Numbered from the stretch's first letter, positions 1-6,620 are shown. The stretch: 10,944 nt of DNA from RGIG426 sp045598065 (GCA_045598065.1 JAZLLJ010000025.1:1-10944), one strand, 5' to 3'. Program-made: numbers and translations. Notes: generated by a model from the sequence alone, not told the origin.

Positions 1-798
1 GCAGTAAAGCGGATGGTCGTTTTCGATGAGGTCCACGGCGTTCCAGTAAGTGACAATTGGGATATTGAGTTTTTCCGCCACGCGACGGAATACGTCGTAG
101 GCGCCGGAAAGACGGATGCCGTAGCCGGCGTGGAACACCGGACGTTTGGCGGCTTTCAGTTTATTAAGGAGCAGGGCGATGGTCTCGTCGTCCACCGGCG
201 GGGGAAGCAGCGCATCGTCCGCAGTGGGGTCGTAGCCCTCTAATTCGTCCGTTTCGATGAAACAACCTTGGTAGTTCACCGGGATATCCACCCACACGGG
301 ACCGGGACGGCCGGTGGTGGCGAGATGCCACGCTTTTTCGAGGGCAAAGCGAATCTGTTTCGGATCTTCGATCATCGTGGCATATTTGGTCATGGGAGTG
401 ACGGATTTGACGATGTCGTACTCTTGGTCGCCCATGGCGCGCAAAGGGGTTTCGGTATATTGCAGAGCGTAGCGCGCGGTGGTATCGTAGCGCACCTGAC
501 CGCTCAAAATAAACATCGGAATGGAATCGAGCCAGCCGCCGACCACGCCGGTCAGCGCGTTGGTGCCGCCGGGGCCGGTGGTGACGCACACCACCGCGAT
601 TTTGTTGTCGAGACGGGCGTACGCCTCCGCCGCGATGGCGCAGGCTTGCTCATGGTGGTTGTAGGTGACGCGCAAGCCCTCTTTATGGCCGAGGGCATCG
701 TTTAAGTGCATGGCGCCGCCGCCGACAACCGAAAAGGCATCGGTTACACCGTGGTCTACGAGAAAGTTTGCCACATAATCTGCCAAACGAATTTTCAT
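1..798 (-). CDS. Thiamine-diphosphate-dependent enzyme, acetolactate synthase large-subunit-like (5' part, cut by window edge)
   Basis: This is the first 266 codons of a minus-strand gene that continues beyond position 1; families of this type usually run to about 550-600 residues. The protein begins MKIRLADYVANFL, and the Pyr domain carries the ThDP-activating glutamate in NHHEQA (E50) followed by the TTGPGGTNALTG loop (about 73-84). Residues 190 onward start the central domain. The start at 798 is supported by an AAGGAGAG Shine-Dalgarno at 805-812, six bases upstream. Family knowledge: such enzymes decarboxylate a 2-keto acid and transfer the product. The N-terminus resembles the acetolactate-synthase-like proteins often found in surface-sugar or nucleotide-sugar gene clusters rather than a canonical IlvB, but the deciding C-terminal ThDP-binding part lies outside. 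Substrate is therefore unassigned. It has its own promoter and follows the protease terminator, so it is the first gene of a unit running leftward out of the window. Confidence 0.9.
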   Translation of the reverse strand, partial: MKIRLADYVANFLVDHGVTDAFSVVGGGAMHLNDALGHKEGLRVTYNHHEQACAIAAEAYARLDNKIAVVCVTTGPGGTNALTGVVGGWLDSIPMFILSGQVRYDTTARYALQYTETPLRAMGDQEYDIVKSVTPMTKYATMIEDPKQIRFALEKAWHLATTGRPGPVWVDIPVNYQGCFIETDELEGYDPTADDALLPPPVDDETIALLLNKLKAAKRPVFHAGYGIRLSGAYDVFRRVAEKLNIPIVTYWNAVDLIENDHPLYC

Positions 799-850
799 AA
801 TGTACTCTCCTTACGGCCGAAAACCCGGCCAGTTTGCCTATACAAAATTC

Positions 851-879
851 ATTATATCACGCGCGCGACTAAAAGACAA
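851..879 (-). promoter_or_regulatory. Sigma-A-type promoter of the ThDP enzyme gene
   Basis: Read on the minus strand: -35 TTGTCT (874-879), a 17-base spacer, and a consensus -10 TATAAT (851-856). The predicted leader is about 45 bases. It holds a small GGCCG/CGGCC hairpin (815-830) that ends two bases before the Shine-Dalgarno; whether the hairpin has any role cannot be judged from sequence. Confidence 0.7.
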
Positions 880-890
880 GCGGTTTTTGA

Positions 891-927
891 CAAAAAGAAG
901 CCCCACAACCCGGAAAGGGTTGTGGGG
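891..927 (-). terminator. Rho-independent terminator of the dockerin protease gene
   Basis: A perfect 11-base-pair stem, CCCCACAACCC (901-911) with its complement (917-927) around a five-base loop, is followed on the minus strand by the T-rich run CTTCTTTTTG (900 to 891). It lies six bases past the protease stop codon. Confidence 0.88.
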
Positions 928-932
928 GAAAT

Positions 933-2678
933 TTAAAAGGGAAGTCCGGCAAGGAATTTGCGAAGCACGAGCACGTCTTTCATATTGATGTTGCCGTCGG
1001 GGGTAACGTCGGCGTTTTCGGCGCTTGCGACGATCGCCAGTCCGGCAATGGCTTTGCGCACCGCTAAAACGTCTTTCATATTGACCGCGCCGTCGGCGTT
1101 GGCATCGCCCCACAGGTAGTCGGAGAAGATGGGGTTTCCGGTGGGCTCGGTGGTGGGTTCGGTGGTGGGTTCGGTGGTGGGCTCGGTGACGGGAGGCGGC
1201 GCGGATTTCAGCGAGGTGTAAGCGTGAAGCCGTGGGGAGGCTTTATAGTCGGTATACAAATCGCGGAAGCGGCCTTTTTGCAGATAAAATCCCTGGCCGG
1301 GTTTGCCGCTGTTGTAGGCGATGATACTGTTGTCATCCGCTAAGCTTTCGCCGGGGATGGAGATGGTAGCGCGTAAGCCGTCGGCGCAGGCAAGCGAGAA
1401 AATCAGCGAAAACCGCTCGTCGGCTTCCAAATCCACCGGAGTCGTGAGCCGCACGGTATATAACCCCGGAGTGGGGAACGTGCCGGAGACGGACTGCACT
1501 TTTTGTCCGGACGTGGGATCGTCGGAAGAGGTCAGGTTTTTGTATACGTCAAGGGTATACGTTGTGGCGCCGTCGGCATAGTGAAACAGCGAGGCGGCTT
1601 CTAATTGTTCGTTTCCTTTGGCGGTGTAAACGGCCGCCAAAGAAGCGGTGCCGCTTTGGAAATTGAGAGTAGAAAAGCCGGGAGCGCCGTCATACTGATA
1701 GTTGCGGTCAAAATTATCCGCAGGGGCAAAATCCAAAACGGTTACGTCTTCGCTGCACAACCCGACGTCATAGTAAGAAATCCAAAACAGACCGCCGCTT
1801 CCGAATTCTCTGCCCCAAGAGTTTTTGGCGAGCCAGGCACCGTTTTGCGCCGGGCGGTGGTTTTGAGAAAAGTTTAGGCTGGAATAGTTATCGTCCCATC
1901 CGATGAGGGTAATGGCGTGGTTGGCGTTGAAAACGTCGCTGTTGTAGTGGGCGGCGGTTTCGGCGTTCATATACTGTTCGTTATAGTAAAGACCGGCGCT
2001 GACGGCACCGTATTGCTGAATGGCAAGTTTAACGTTTTCGCGGTCGCCTGCTGTTTTCAGCGGCAACAGAAAAGCGTTTTCCAGATGGAGCACGTCCGCG
2101 TAACACAGCTCGGGCGGAAGTCCGGCTTCGTGGTTATTCATTACCGTGTCGAGGGGAGCGCTGTCTTCGGCGTGGATTCCTCTCCAGTTAGAGAGAGATT
2201 GCGAGGTGAGGAAAAGGTTCGAGGAGGTCATCATATAGTTGCTTGTAAGGTTCAAATAGTCGCCGGCAAGAAGCCCCAACGGATCGGTTACACCGTAGAA
2301 CGTGAAATACGCCAATCCCCATTCGGAAAAGTCGGTATCTTTTGGGAAACCCTCATTTTTAATTGCTTCCGCTTCGGCGCAGGAGATGGCCGAAAACGCC
2401 CAACAGGCGTTGGTTTCCTGCTGGCTTTTGGAAGGGGTGATATAGCCGTAATCGTCTGACCGATAGGAAACGGGAAGGGGTTCGCCGGTCGACAGTAGGG
2501 AGGAGGACAAAAGCGGCGCGGAATCCGAGAGACATTCACCGTCCAAAACCGCGAGCGGCGGTACGTCTTTCACCGAACGGGCAAGATATGTGCTTTGCGC
2601 GGCGGAAGCAGACAAAAATGGGCAGAAAAGCATCGCCGTAACACTTGCCGTGACGAGCAGAGATTGTATAATGCGCAT
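933..2678 (-). CDS. Secreted papain-family (C1A) cysteine protease with lectin-like region and C-terminal type I dockerin
   Basis: The product is 581 residues. Residues 1-28 form a signal peptide ending near SASAA. The C1A catalytic domain spans about 70-320: oxyanion-hole Gln86, nucleophile Cys92 in TNACWAFS, His254 in NANHAITLIGW, and Asn286 in AKNSWG. It lacks the extra cysteine found three residues before the nucleophile in papain (GSCW type). Residues about 325-490 match the arrangement of the lectin-like domain that follows such bacterial C1 proteases; this assignment is from memory of the family. A TEPT x4 linker (498-513) leads to a dockerin (524-581) with two calcium loops, D525-N527-D529-N533-D536 and D557-T559-D561-N565-D568, each followed by a helix ending in AG. 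The inferred role is extracellular protein cleavage while bound to a cohesin protein. The start at 2678 is fixed by the Shine-Dalgarno; a longer in-frame extension to 2768 would run through the promoter. Confidence 0.95.
   Translation of the reverse strand: MRIIQSLLVTASVTAMLFCPFLSASAAQSTYLARSVKDVPPLAVLDGECLSDSAPLLSSSLLSTGEPLPVSYRSDDYGYITPSKSQQETNACWAFSAISCAEAEAIKNEGFPKDTDFSEWGLAYFTFYGVTDPLGLLAGDYLNLTSNYMMTSSNLFLTSQSLSNWRGIHAEDSAPLDTVMNNHEAGLPPELCYADVLHLENAFLLPLKTAGDRENVKLAIQQYGAVSAGLYYNEQYMNAETAAHYNSDVFNANHAITLIGWDDNYSSLNFSQNHRPAQNGAWLAKNSWGREFGSGGLFWISYYDVGLCSEDVTVLDFAPADNFDRNYQYDGAPGFSTLNFQSGTASLAAVYTAKGNEQLEAASLFHYADGATTYTLDVYKNLTSSDDPTSGQKVQSVSGTFPTPGLYTVRLTTPVDLEADERFSLIFSLACADGLRATISIPGESLADDNSIIAYNSGKPGQGFYLQKGRFRDLYTDYKASPRLHAYTSLKSAPPPVTEPTTEPTTEPTTEPTGNPIFSDYLWGDANADGAVNMKDVLAVRKAIAGLAIVASAENADVTPDGNINMKDVLVLRKFLAGLPF
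1140..1187 (-). repeat. Four tandem 12-base units coding the TEPT linker
   Basis: Four copies of an ACC-GAR-CCC-ACC codon block encode residues 498-513 (TEPT four times) between the lectin-like region and the dockerin. The copies differ only in GAG versus GAA. Near-identical short units of this sort can change number by replication slippage, altering linker length without shifting frame. Confidence 0.9.
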
Positions 2679-2686
2679 CGGAAGAT

Positions 2687-2693
2687 CCTCCTT
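2687..2693 (-). promoter_or_regulatory. Ribosome binding site that fixes the protease start
   Basis: AAGGAGG on the minus strand lies eight bases before the ATG at 2678. It selects this start over in-frame upstream codons, and the resulting N-terminus is a clean signal peptide. Confidence 0.9.
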
Positions 2694-2708
2694 CTTTAAG
2701 ATACGTTT

Positions 2709-2737
2709 ACTATAACGGAAAATGGGGAAAATGTCAA
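2709..2737 (-). promoter_or_regulatory. Strong sigma-A-type promoter of the dockerin protease
   Basis: Read on the minus strand: consensus -35 TTGACA (2732-2737), a 17-base spacer, and -10 TATAGT (2709-2714). Transcription should begin near 2702, leaving a leader of about 25 bases. No operator-like inverted repeat is evident. Confidence 0.9.
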
Positions 2738-2745
2738 GAAACGAG

Positions 2746-2777
2746 AAAAGAGGTATGCCGCGGCACACCTCTTTTTT
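2746..2777 (-). terminator. Terminator at the end of the nfnAB-metY operon
   Basis: AGAGGTATGCCG (2749-2760) and CGGCACACCTCT (2761-2772) form an almost perfect inverted repeat with one mismatched position. The metY stop codon is immediately next to it. The minus-strand tail is CTTTT, and the plus-strand side has six Ts, so it could work in both directions. Confidence 0.82.
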
Positions 2778-2778
2778 A

Positions 2779-4059
2779 TCAGAATTTCAGTTGGTCGAGC
2801 GCCTGCATCACATCGGCGAGAATATCTTCGAAGTTTTCGATGCCGCAGGAGAATCGCACCATATCCGGGCGGACGCCGGCGGCTTCTAACTGAGCATCGG
2901 TCATCTGGCGGTGGGTAGTGGAAGCCGGGTGCAACACGCAGGTGCGCAAGTCGGCGACGTGGGTTTCGATGCCGGCGAGTTTTAAGAAGCCTTGGAACGC
3001 CTGTGCATTGTCGCGGCCGCCTTTGATGCCGAACGAGATAACACCGCAAGTGCCGTTCGGCATATATTTTTTCGCCAAATCATGGTCAGGCGACGAGGGG
3101 AGTGACGGGCAGGTAACATAGGCAATGCGGTCGTCTTTTTCGAGTGCTTCGGCAAGACGTTTCGCGTTTTCCGCGTGGCGCGGCATCCGCAGATGAAGCG
3201 TATTGGAGCCGAGGTCAAGTAAAAACGCGTTAAACGGCGACGGGGTGGCACCGAGGTCGCGCATCAAATGGGTGCGCGCTTTGGTGATATACGCAGCAGC
3301 GCCGAAGGATTCGGTATAGGTGAGGCCGTGATAACTCTCGTCCGGCTCGGTGAGTCCTTTGAAGTCGCCCGAAGCCCAGTCGAAGTTGCCGCTGTCTACG
3401 ATAATACCGCCGAGGGACACCGCGTGGCCGTCCAAATACTTACTGGTGGAGTGGATCACGATGTCTGCGCCCCATTCGAACGGGCGGCAGAAAATCGGGG
3501 TAGGGAACGTGTTGTCCACAATCAGCGGAACGTGGTGGGCGTGGGCGTGTTTCGCAAATTTTTCAATGTCCAATACCGCAAGCGACGGGTTGGAAATGGA
3601 TTCGCCGAACACCAGCTTTGTGTTGGGCTTGAACGCGGCTTCCAATTCTTCGTCGCTCGCTTTGGGGGATACGAAGGTGGTGGTGATGCCCAGTTCCGGC
3701 AAGGTGTGGTCAAACAGATTAAACGTGCCGCCGTACAGCGCCGAAGATGCCACGATATGGTCGCCTGCGCCGGCGATGTTGAGCACAGCGAGCAGGGTGG
3801 CGGACATACCGGCAGAGGTCATCAGCGCGCCGACACCGCCCTCCATCGCGGCGATTTTCTTTTCCACCACGTCGGTGGTGGGGTTGCCGAGACGGGTATA
3901 GAAAAAGCCATCGGCTTTCAGGTCAAACAGGTCGCCCATCGCCTCGGACGTTTCGTAGAGATAGGTGGTGCTTTGGGCAATCGGCACCACGCGGGGCTCG
4001 CCGTTTTTCGGTTTGTAGCACCCTTGGGCGCAAATGGTATCAATATGGCGGTTATCCAT
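2779..4059 (-). CDS. metY: O-acetylhomoserine sulfhydrylase (Cys/Met metabolism PLP enzyme)
   Basis: The product is 426 residues, the usual length for O-acetylhomoserine aminocarboxypropyltransferases and longer than most cystathionine gamma-synthases and lyases. The fold-type I PLP features are present: FYTRLGNPT (Tyr54, Arg56 contact the cofactor phosphate across the dimer), SAGMSA, DNTF with Asp182, and the PLP-binding lysine in HSTSKYLDGH (Lys207). Family reaction: O-acetyl-L-homoserine plus sulfide gives L-homocysteine and acetate, feeding methionine synthesis in the cytoplasm. The start at 4059 is chosen because the AAAAGGAG Shine-Dalgarno (4068-4075) is eight bases upstream and would overlap a GTG start at 4068. 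It is the last gene of the nfnA-nfnB operon, with a 29-base gap after nfnB and no promoter in that gap. A methionine gamma-lyase-like activity cannot be excluded from sequence alone. Confidence 0.9.
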   Translation of the reverse strand: MDNRHIDTICAQGCYKPKNGEPRVVPIAQSTTYLYETSEAMGDLFDLKADGFFYTRLGNPTTDVVEKKIAAMEGGVGALMTSAGMSATLLAVLNIAGAGDHIVASSALYGGTFNLFDHTLPELGITTTFVSPKASDEELEAAFKPNTKLVFGESISNPSLAVLDIEKFAKHAHAHHVPLIVDNTFPTPIFCRPFEWGADIVIHSTSKYLDGHAVSLGGIIVDSGNFDWASGDFKGLTEPDESYHGLTYTESFGAAAYITKARTHLMRDLGATPSPFNAFLLDLGSNTLHLRMPRHAENAKRLAEALEKDDRIAYVTCPSLPSSPDHDLAKKYMPNGTCGVISFGIKGGRDNAQAFQGFLKLAGIETHVADLRTCVLHPASTTHRQMTDAQLEAAGVRPDMVRFSCGIENFEDILADVMQALDQLKF

Positions 4060-4067
4060 GAAAAACA

Positions 4068-4075
4068 CTCCTTTT
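4068..4075 (-). promoter_or_regulatory. Ribosome binding site that fixes the metY start
   Basis: AAAAGGAG on the minus strand with an eight-base gap to ATG at 4059. The alternative in-frame GTG (4066-4068) overlaps this site and is thus unlikely to be used. Confidence 0.85.
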
Positions 4076-4088
4076 GTGTTGGAATTTT

Positions 4089-5474
4089 TTATTTTTGCTG
4101 TAAGTATTCGTCAATGGAAGCGGCGGCGGTTTTTCCGGCGCCCATTGCCAAAATGACGGTGGCGGCGCCAGTGACGGCATCGCCGACAGCCCACACGCCG
4201 GGGCGCGTGGTGCGGCCTTGTTCGTCCGCCACGAGGATACCGCCACGGCCGGTTTCGAGGCCGGCAGTCGTCGAGCGAATGAGGGGGTTCGGGGACGTGC
4301 CGATGGCGATAATCACGCAGTCGACGTCCAGCGTGTAGTTGGAGTTTTCAATCTCCACCGGACGGCGGCGACCGGAAGCGTCCGGCTCGCCGAGTTCCAT
4401 TTTGACACACTCGATTTCGGCAACGTCGCCGTTCTCGTCGCCGTGAATCGCAACGGGGTTTTGGAGAAGGCGGAAAACGATGCCTTCTTCTTTCGCGTGT
4501 TCCACTTCTTCGAGACGAGCAGGCAGTTCCGCTTCCGAACGGCGGTAAACAATCGACACTTCGTCCGCACCGAGGCGCATCGCGCACCGTGCAGCATCCA
4601 TCGCGACGTTGCCGCCGCCGACAACGGCGACGCGTTTGGCGCGTTTAATCGGGGTGTCGCTGTCTTCTTTGTAGGCTTTCATCAAGTTGATGCGAGTCAA
4701 AAACTCATTAGCGGAGTAGACACCGCGCAGGTTTTCGCCCGGGATGTTCATAAAACGGGGAAGTCCTGCACCTGAACCGATACACACGGCGTCAAAACCG
4801 CTTTCGAACAGTTCGTCCACCGTAACGGTTTTGCCGATGACGGTGTTGGTCTCAAAGGTCACGCCGAGGGCTTTCAAGCCGTCTACCTCTTGCGCCACGA
4901 TGCTTTTTGGCAGACGGAATTCGGGAATACCGTACACCAGCACGCCGCCGACGGCGTGAAGTGCCTCAAACACGGTGACGGCGTAGCCTTTTTTCGCAAG
5001 GTCGCCGGCGCACGCAAGACCGGCAGGACCGGAACCGACGATGGCTACGCGCTTGCCGTTTTTGGAGGGAGAGGAGACGGCGGATTTGCCGTTTTTTAAG
5101 TGCCAATCGGCGACAAAGCGTTCGAGACGGCCGATAGCAACCGGCTCGCCTTTGATGCCGCGGACACACTTGCCTTCGCATTGGGTTTCTTGAGGGCAGA
5201 CACGACCGCACACGGCAGGAAGCGAACTCTGTTCGCTCAAAATCTCATACGCGCGGTCAAAGTCGCCTTGTGCCACCGCCGCGATAAAATCGGGGATGCG
5301 GATATGCACGGGGCACCCTTCGATGCAGGGGCGATGTTTGCAGTTTAAGCACCGCGTTGCCTCTTCCATGGCGGTTTGTTCGTCGTAACCCTGTGCCACT
5401 TCCAAGAAGTTACGGCGGCGTACGTCGGGGCTTTGAGACGGCATGGGGCATTTTTGAAGATTCATATTCGGCAT
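4089..5474 (-). CDS. nfnB: NfnB-type subunit (GltD-like FAD/NAD(P) oxidoreductase) of NADH-dependent ferredoxin:NADP+ oxidoreductase
   Basis: The product is 461 residues and belongs to the family usually annotated glutamate synthase small subunit (GltA/GltD). The N-terminal iron-sulfur region has two cysteine groups, C42-C45-C50-C54 and C89-C93-C99-C103, able to hold [4Fe-4S] clusters. A FAD-binding GSGPAG motif lies at about 147-152, and a second dinucleotide motif, VVGGGNVAMD at about 284-293, binds NADP(H). No glutamate synthase large subunit is adjacent; the partner is the FNR-like gene three bases upstream, so the pair fits NfnAB (or the related SudAB) rather than glutamate synthase. In NfnAB this subunit carries the bifurcating FAD and the ferredoxin- and NADP-facing side. 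The Shine-Dalgarno AAGGGGG lies inside the end of nfnA, implying translational coupling. Electron bifurcation itself is inferred from family. Confidence 0.9.
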   Translation of the reverse strand: MPNMNLQKCPMPSQSPDVRRRNFLEVAQGYDEQTAMEEATRCLNCKHRPCIEGCPVHIRIPDFIAAVAQGDFDRAYEILSEQSSLPAVCGRVCPQETQCEGKCVRGIKGEPVAIGRLERFVADWHLKNGKSAVSSPSKNGKRVAIVGSGPAGLACAGDLAKKGYAVTVFEALHAVGGVLVYGIPEFRLPKSIVAQEVDGLKALGVTFETNTVIGKTVTVDELFESGFDAVCIGSGAGLPRFMNIPGENLRGVYSANEFLTRINLMKAYKEDSDTPIKRAKRVAVVGGGNVAMDAARCAMRLGADEVSIVYRRSEAELPARLEEVEHAKEEGIVFRLLQNPVAIHGDENGDVAEIECVKMELGEPDASGRRRPVEIENSNYTLDVDCVIIAIGTSPNPLIRSTTAGLETGRGGILVADEQGRTTRPGVWAVGDAVTGAATVILAMGAGKTAAASIDEYLQQK

Positions 5475-5477
5475 CGT

Positions 5478-6314
5478 TCAAACCCCCTTAAAGAGATTGC
5501 AGGTTTGCTCGCGCGCACCTGCTTCAAACTCGCGGTAGGTTGCGCCACGGGACATCGCTTCGTCGAAATCGACTAAATGGCCGTCGAATTCCGGTCCGTC
5601 CACGCAGGCGAATTTCGTTTCGCCGCCGACAGTCAGGCGACAACCGCCGCACATTCCCGTGCCGTCAATCATAATGGGATTCATACTGACAACGGTTTTG
5701 ATGCCGTATTCTTTCGTGAGTTTACACACGAATTTCATCATAATCAACGGGCCGATGGCAATCACTTCGTCATACTGTTCGCCAGACTCAACGAGCGATT
5801 TAAGCGCGTCGGTTACCAGACCTTTTTCGCCTACCGAGCCGTCGTCGGACATCAGCAGGTATTTTTCGGAGGCGGCGCGGAATTCGTCTTCTAAAATCAC
5901 CAACTCTTTGGTGCGGAAACCGACAATCGAGTGGACGGTGATGCCCTGTTCACTCATCTTTTTGGCAACCGGATAGGCAATCGCGCACCCGACACCGCCG
6001 CCGATAACGGCGACTTTTTTAAGGCCTTCGGTTTCGGTGGGCCGTCCGAGAGGGCCGACAAAGTCGGTAATGAAATCGCCGGCCTCTTTTTTATCCAATT
6101 TCATGGTGGTTGCGCCGACGATTTGGTAAATAATCGTCACCGTGCCGGCGTCGCGGTCATAGTCCGCAACGGTCAGCGGAATGCGCTCGCCGTCCTCCGA
6201 CACACGCAGGATGATAAACTGTCCCGGTTGGGCTTTTTTTGCCACTGCCGGCGCTTCAATCACCATCCGCGAAACGGTCGGGTTTAAGCGGTCTTTTTTC
6301 ACAATACGGTACAA
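5478..6314 (-). CDS. nfnA: NfnA-type subunit (ferredoxin-NADP+ reductase-like, sulfide dehydrogenase alpha-like)
   Basis: The product is 278 residues, typical for NfnA. The N-terminal FAD domain contains RIPLTVADYD (about 44-53), of the RxxT/S type that contacts flavin. The NAD-binding domain has AVIGGGVGCA (about 102-111). The C-terminal MCGGCRL and KFACVDGPEFDG segments give Cys222, Cys225 and Cys237 for a [2Fe-2S] cluster; only three cysteines are evident, and in this family the fourth ligand is reported to be an acidic residue, for which Asp217 is a candidate. In NfnAB this subunit binds NADH. The predicted start is TTG at 6314, with AGGAGGG six bases upstream (6321-6327); no in-frame ATG fits the conserved MYRIVKK-type N-terminus better. 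It is the first gene of the operon, with a promoter at 6348-6376. Confidence 0.9.
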   Translation of the reverse strand: MYRIVKKDRLNPTVSRMVIEAPAVAKKAQPGQFIILRVSEDGERIPLTVADYDRDAGTVTIIYQIVGATTMKLDKKEAGDFITDFVGPLGRPTETEGLKKVAVIGGGVGCAIAYPVAKKMSEQGITVHSIVGFRTKELVILEDEFRAASEKYLLMSDDGSVGEKGLVTDALKSLVESGEQYDEVIAIGPLIMMKFVCKLTKEYGIKTVVSMNPIMIDGTGMCGGCRLTVGGETKFACVDGPEFDGHLVDFDEAMSRGATYREFEAGAREQTCNLFKGV

Positions 6315-6320
6315 GAGAAT

Positions 6321-6327
6321 CCCTCCT
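6321..6327 (-). promoter_or_regulatory. Strong ribosome binding site supporting a TTG start for nfnA
   Basis: AGGAGGG on the minus strand, six bases before TTG at 6314. The strength of the site compensates for the weak start codon and supports TTG as the true start. Confidence 0.85.
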
Positions 6328-6347
6328 GCTTTTATACGTTATCTTAC

Positions 6348-6376
6348 AGTATAGCAGTAATTTTCCGCATCGTCAA
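6348..6376 (-). promoter_or_regulatory. Sigma-A-type promoter of the nfnA-nfnB-metY operon
   Basis: Read on the minus strand: -35 TTGACG (6371-6376), a 17-base spacer, and -10 TATACT (6348-6353). The leader to the TTG start is only about 27 bases, too short for a SAM-type or other riboswitch. Confidence 0.85.
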
Positions 6377-6412
6377 CGGGGAAATAAAATTTTTGAAAAA
6401 AGGGTTTACTCT

Positions 6413-6448
6413 CGCTTTTGTTTGCTCGCTGACGCTCGCACAAAAGCG
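6413..6448. repeat. Inverted repeat with internally repeated loop (function unknown)
   Basis: CGCTTTTGT (6413-6421) and ACAAAAGCG (6440-6448) are perfect nine-base complementary arms around an 18-base loop. The loop holds GCTCGC twice, separated by TGAC. It lies between the operon promoter and the tRNA terminator, with no gene in it. It might be a stray terminator stem, but no T run directly follows either arm; an interspersed repeat is the alternative. Confidence 0.5.
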
Positions 6449-6472
6449 GATGTCGTTTTGAGCTCCGACGGC

Positions 6473-6510
6473 AGAAAAAGACCTCGTTCCGAAGAACGAG
6501 GTCTTTTTCT
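6473..6510 (-). terminator. Terminator of tRNA-Lys, perfect 17-base inverted repeat
   Basis: Arms at 6473-6489 and 6494-6510 are exact complements around a four-base loop that reads TTCG on the minus strand. The outer stem is A/T-rich, giving a T tract in either direction. Its outermost base is also the last base of the tRNA CCA end, so the trailer is essentially the terminator itself. Confidence 0.92.
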
Positions 6511-6585
6511 GGTGACCCATCGGGGACTCGAACCCCGGACACCCTGATTAAAAGTCAGGTGCTCTGCCATCTGAGCTAATGAGTC
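6510..6585 (-). tRNA. tRNA-Lys (UUU anticodon)
   Basis: This 76-base gene folds as a standard cloverleaf. The acceptor stem pairs GACTCAT with ATGGGTC, including one G-T pair; the D arm is GCTC/GAGC. The anticodon stem CCTGA/TCAGG holds the loop CTTTTAA with anticodon TTT, and the T arm is CGGGG/CCCCG around TTCGAGT. The 3' CCA is encoded in the DNA. The gene stands alone with its own promoter and terminator. A protein frame running through it in either direction is not credible. Confidence 0.97.
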
Positions 6586-6620
6586 ATATTTTGTTGCCGC
6601 CTTTTTGCGGGCACCACGTT

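Noticed and set aside
268..705. Plus-strand open frame of 145 codons at the left edge
   Set aside because: It is antisense to the ThDP enzyme, whose minus-strand reading shows clear family motifs.
2679..2768. 30-residue N-terminal extension of the dockerin protease
   Set aside because: It would be encoded across the promoter (2709-2737) and the terminator of the upstream operon; the start at 2678 has the Shine-Dalgarno and a clean signal peptide.
3268..4338. Long plus-strand open frame of 356 codons opposite metY and nfnB
   Set aside because: It lies antisense to two clearly conserved genes, spans their junction, shows no domain pattern, and has no Shine-Dalgarno; the GC-rich codon bias of the real genes keeps the opposite frame open.
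6315..6376. Possible SAM or T-box riboswitch ahead of the nfnAB-metY operon
   Set aside because: The leader from the predicted start site to the TTG is only about 27 bases and has no suitable structure; the metY gap of 29 bases is also too short.
6339..6547. Short open frames on both strands across the tRNA-Lys and its terminator
   Set aside because: The region is fully explained by the tRNA, terminator and operon promoter; the peptides are of low complexity and unlike any protein.
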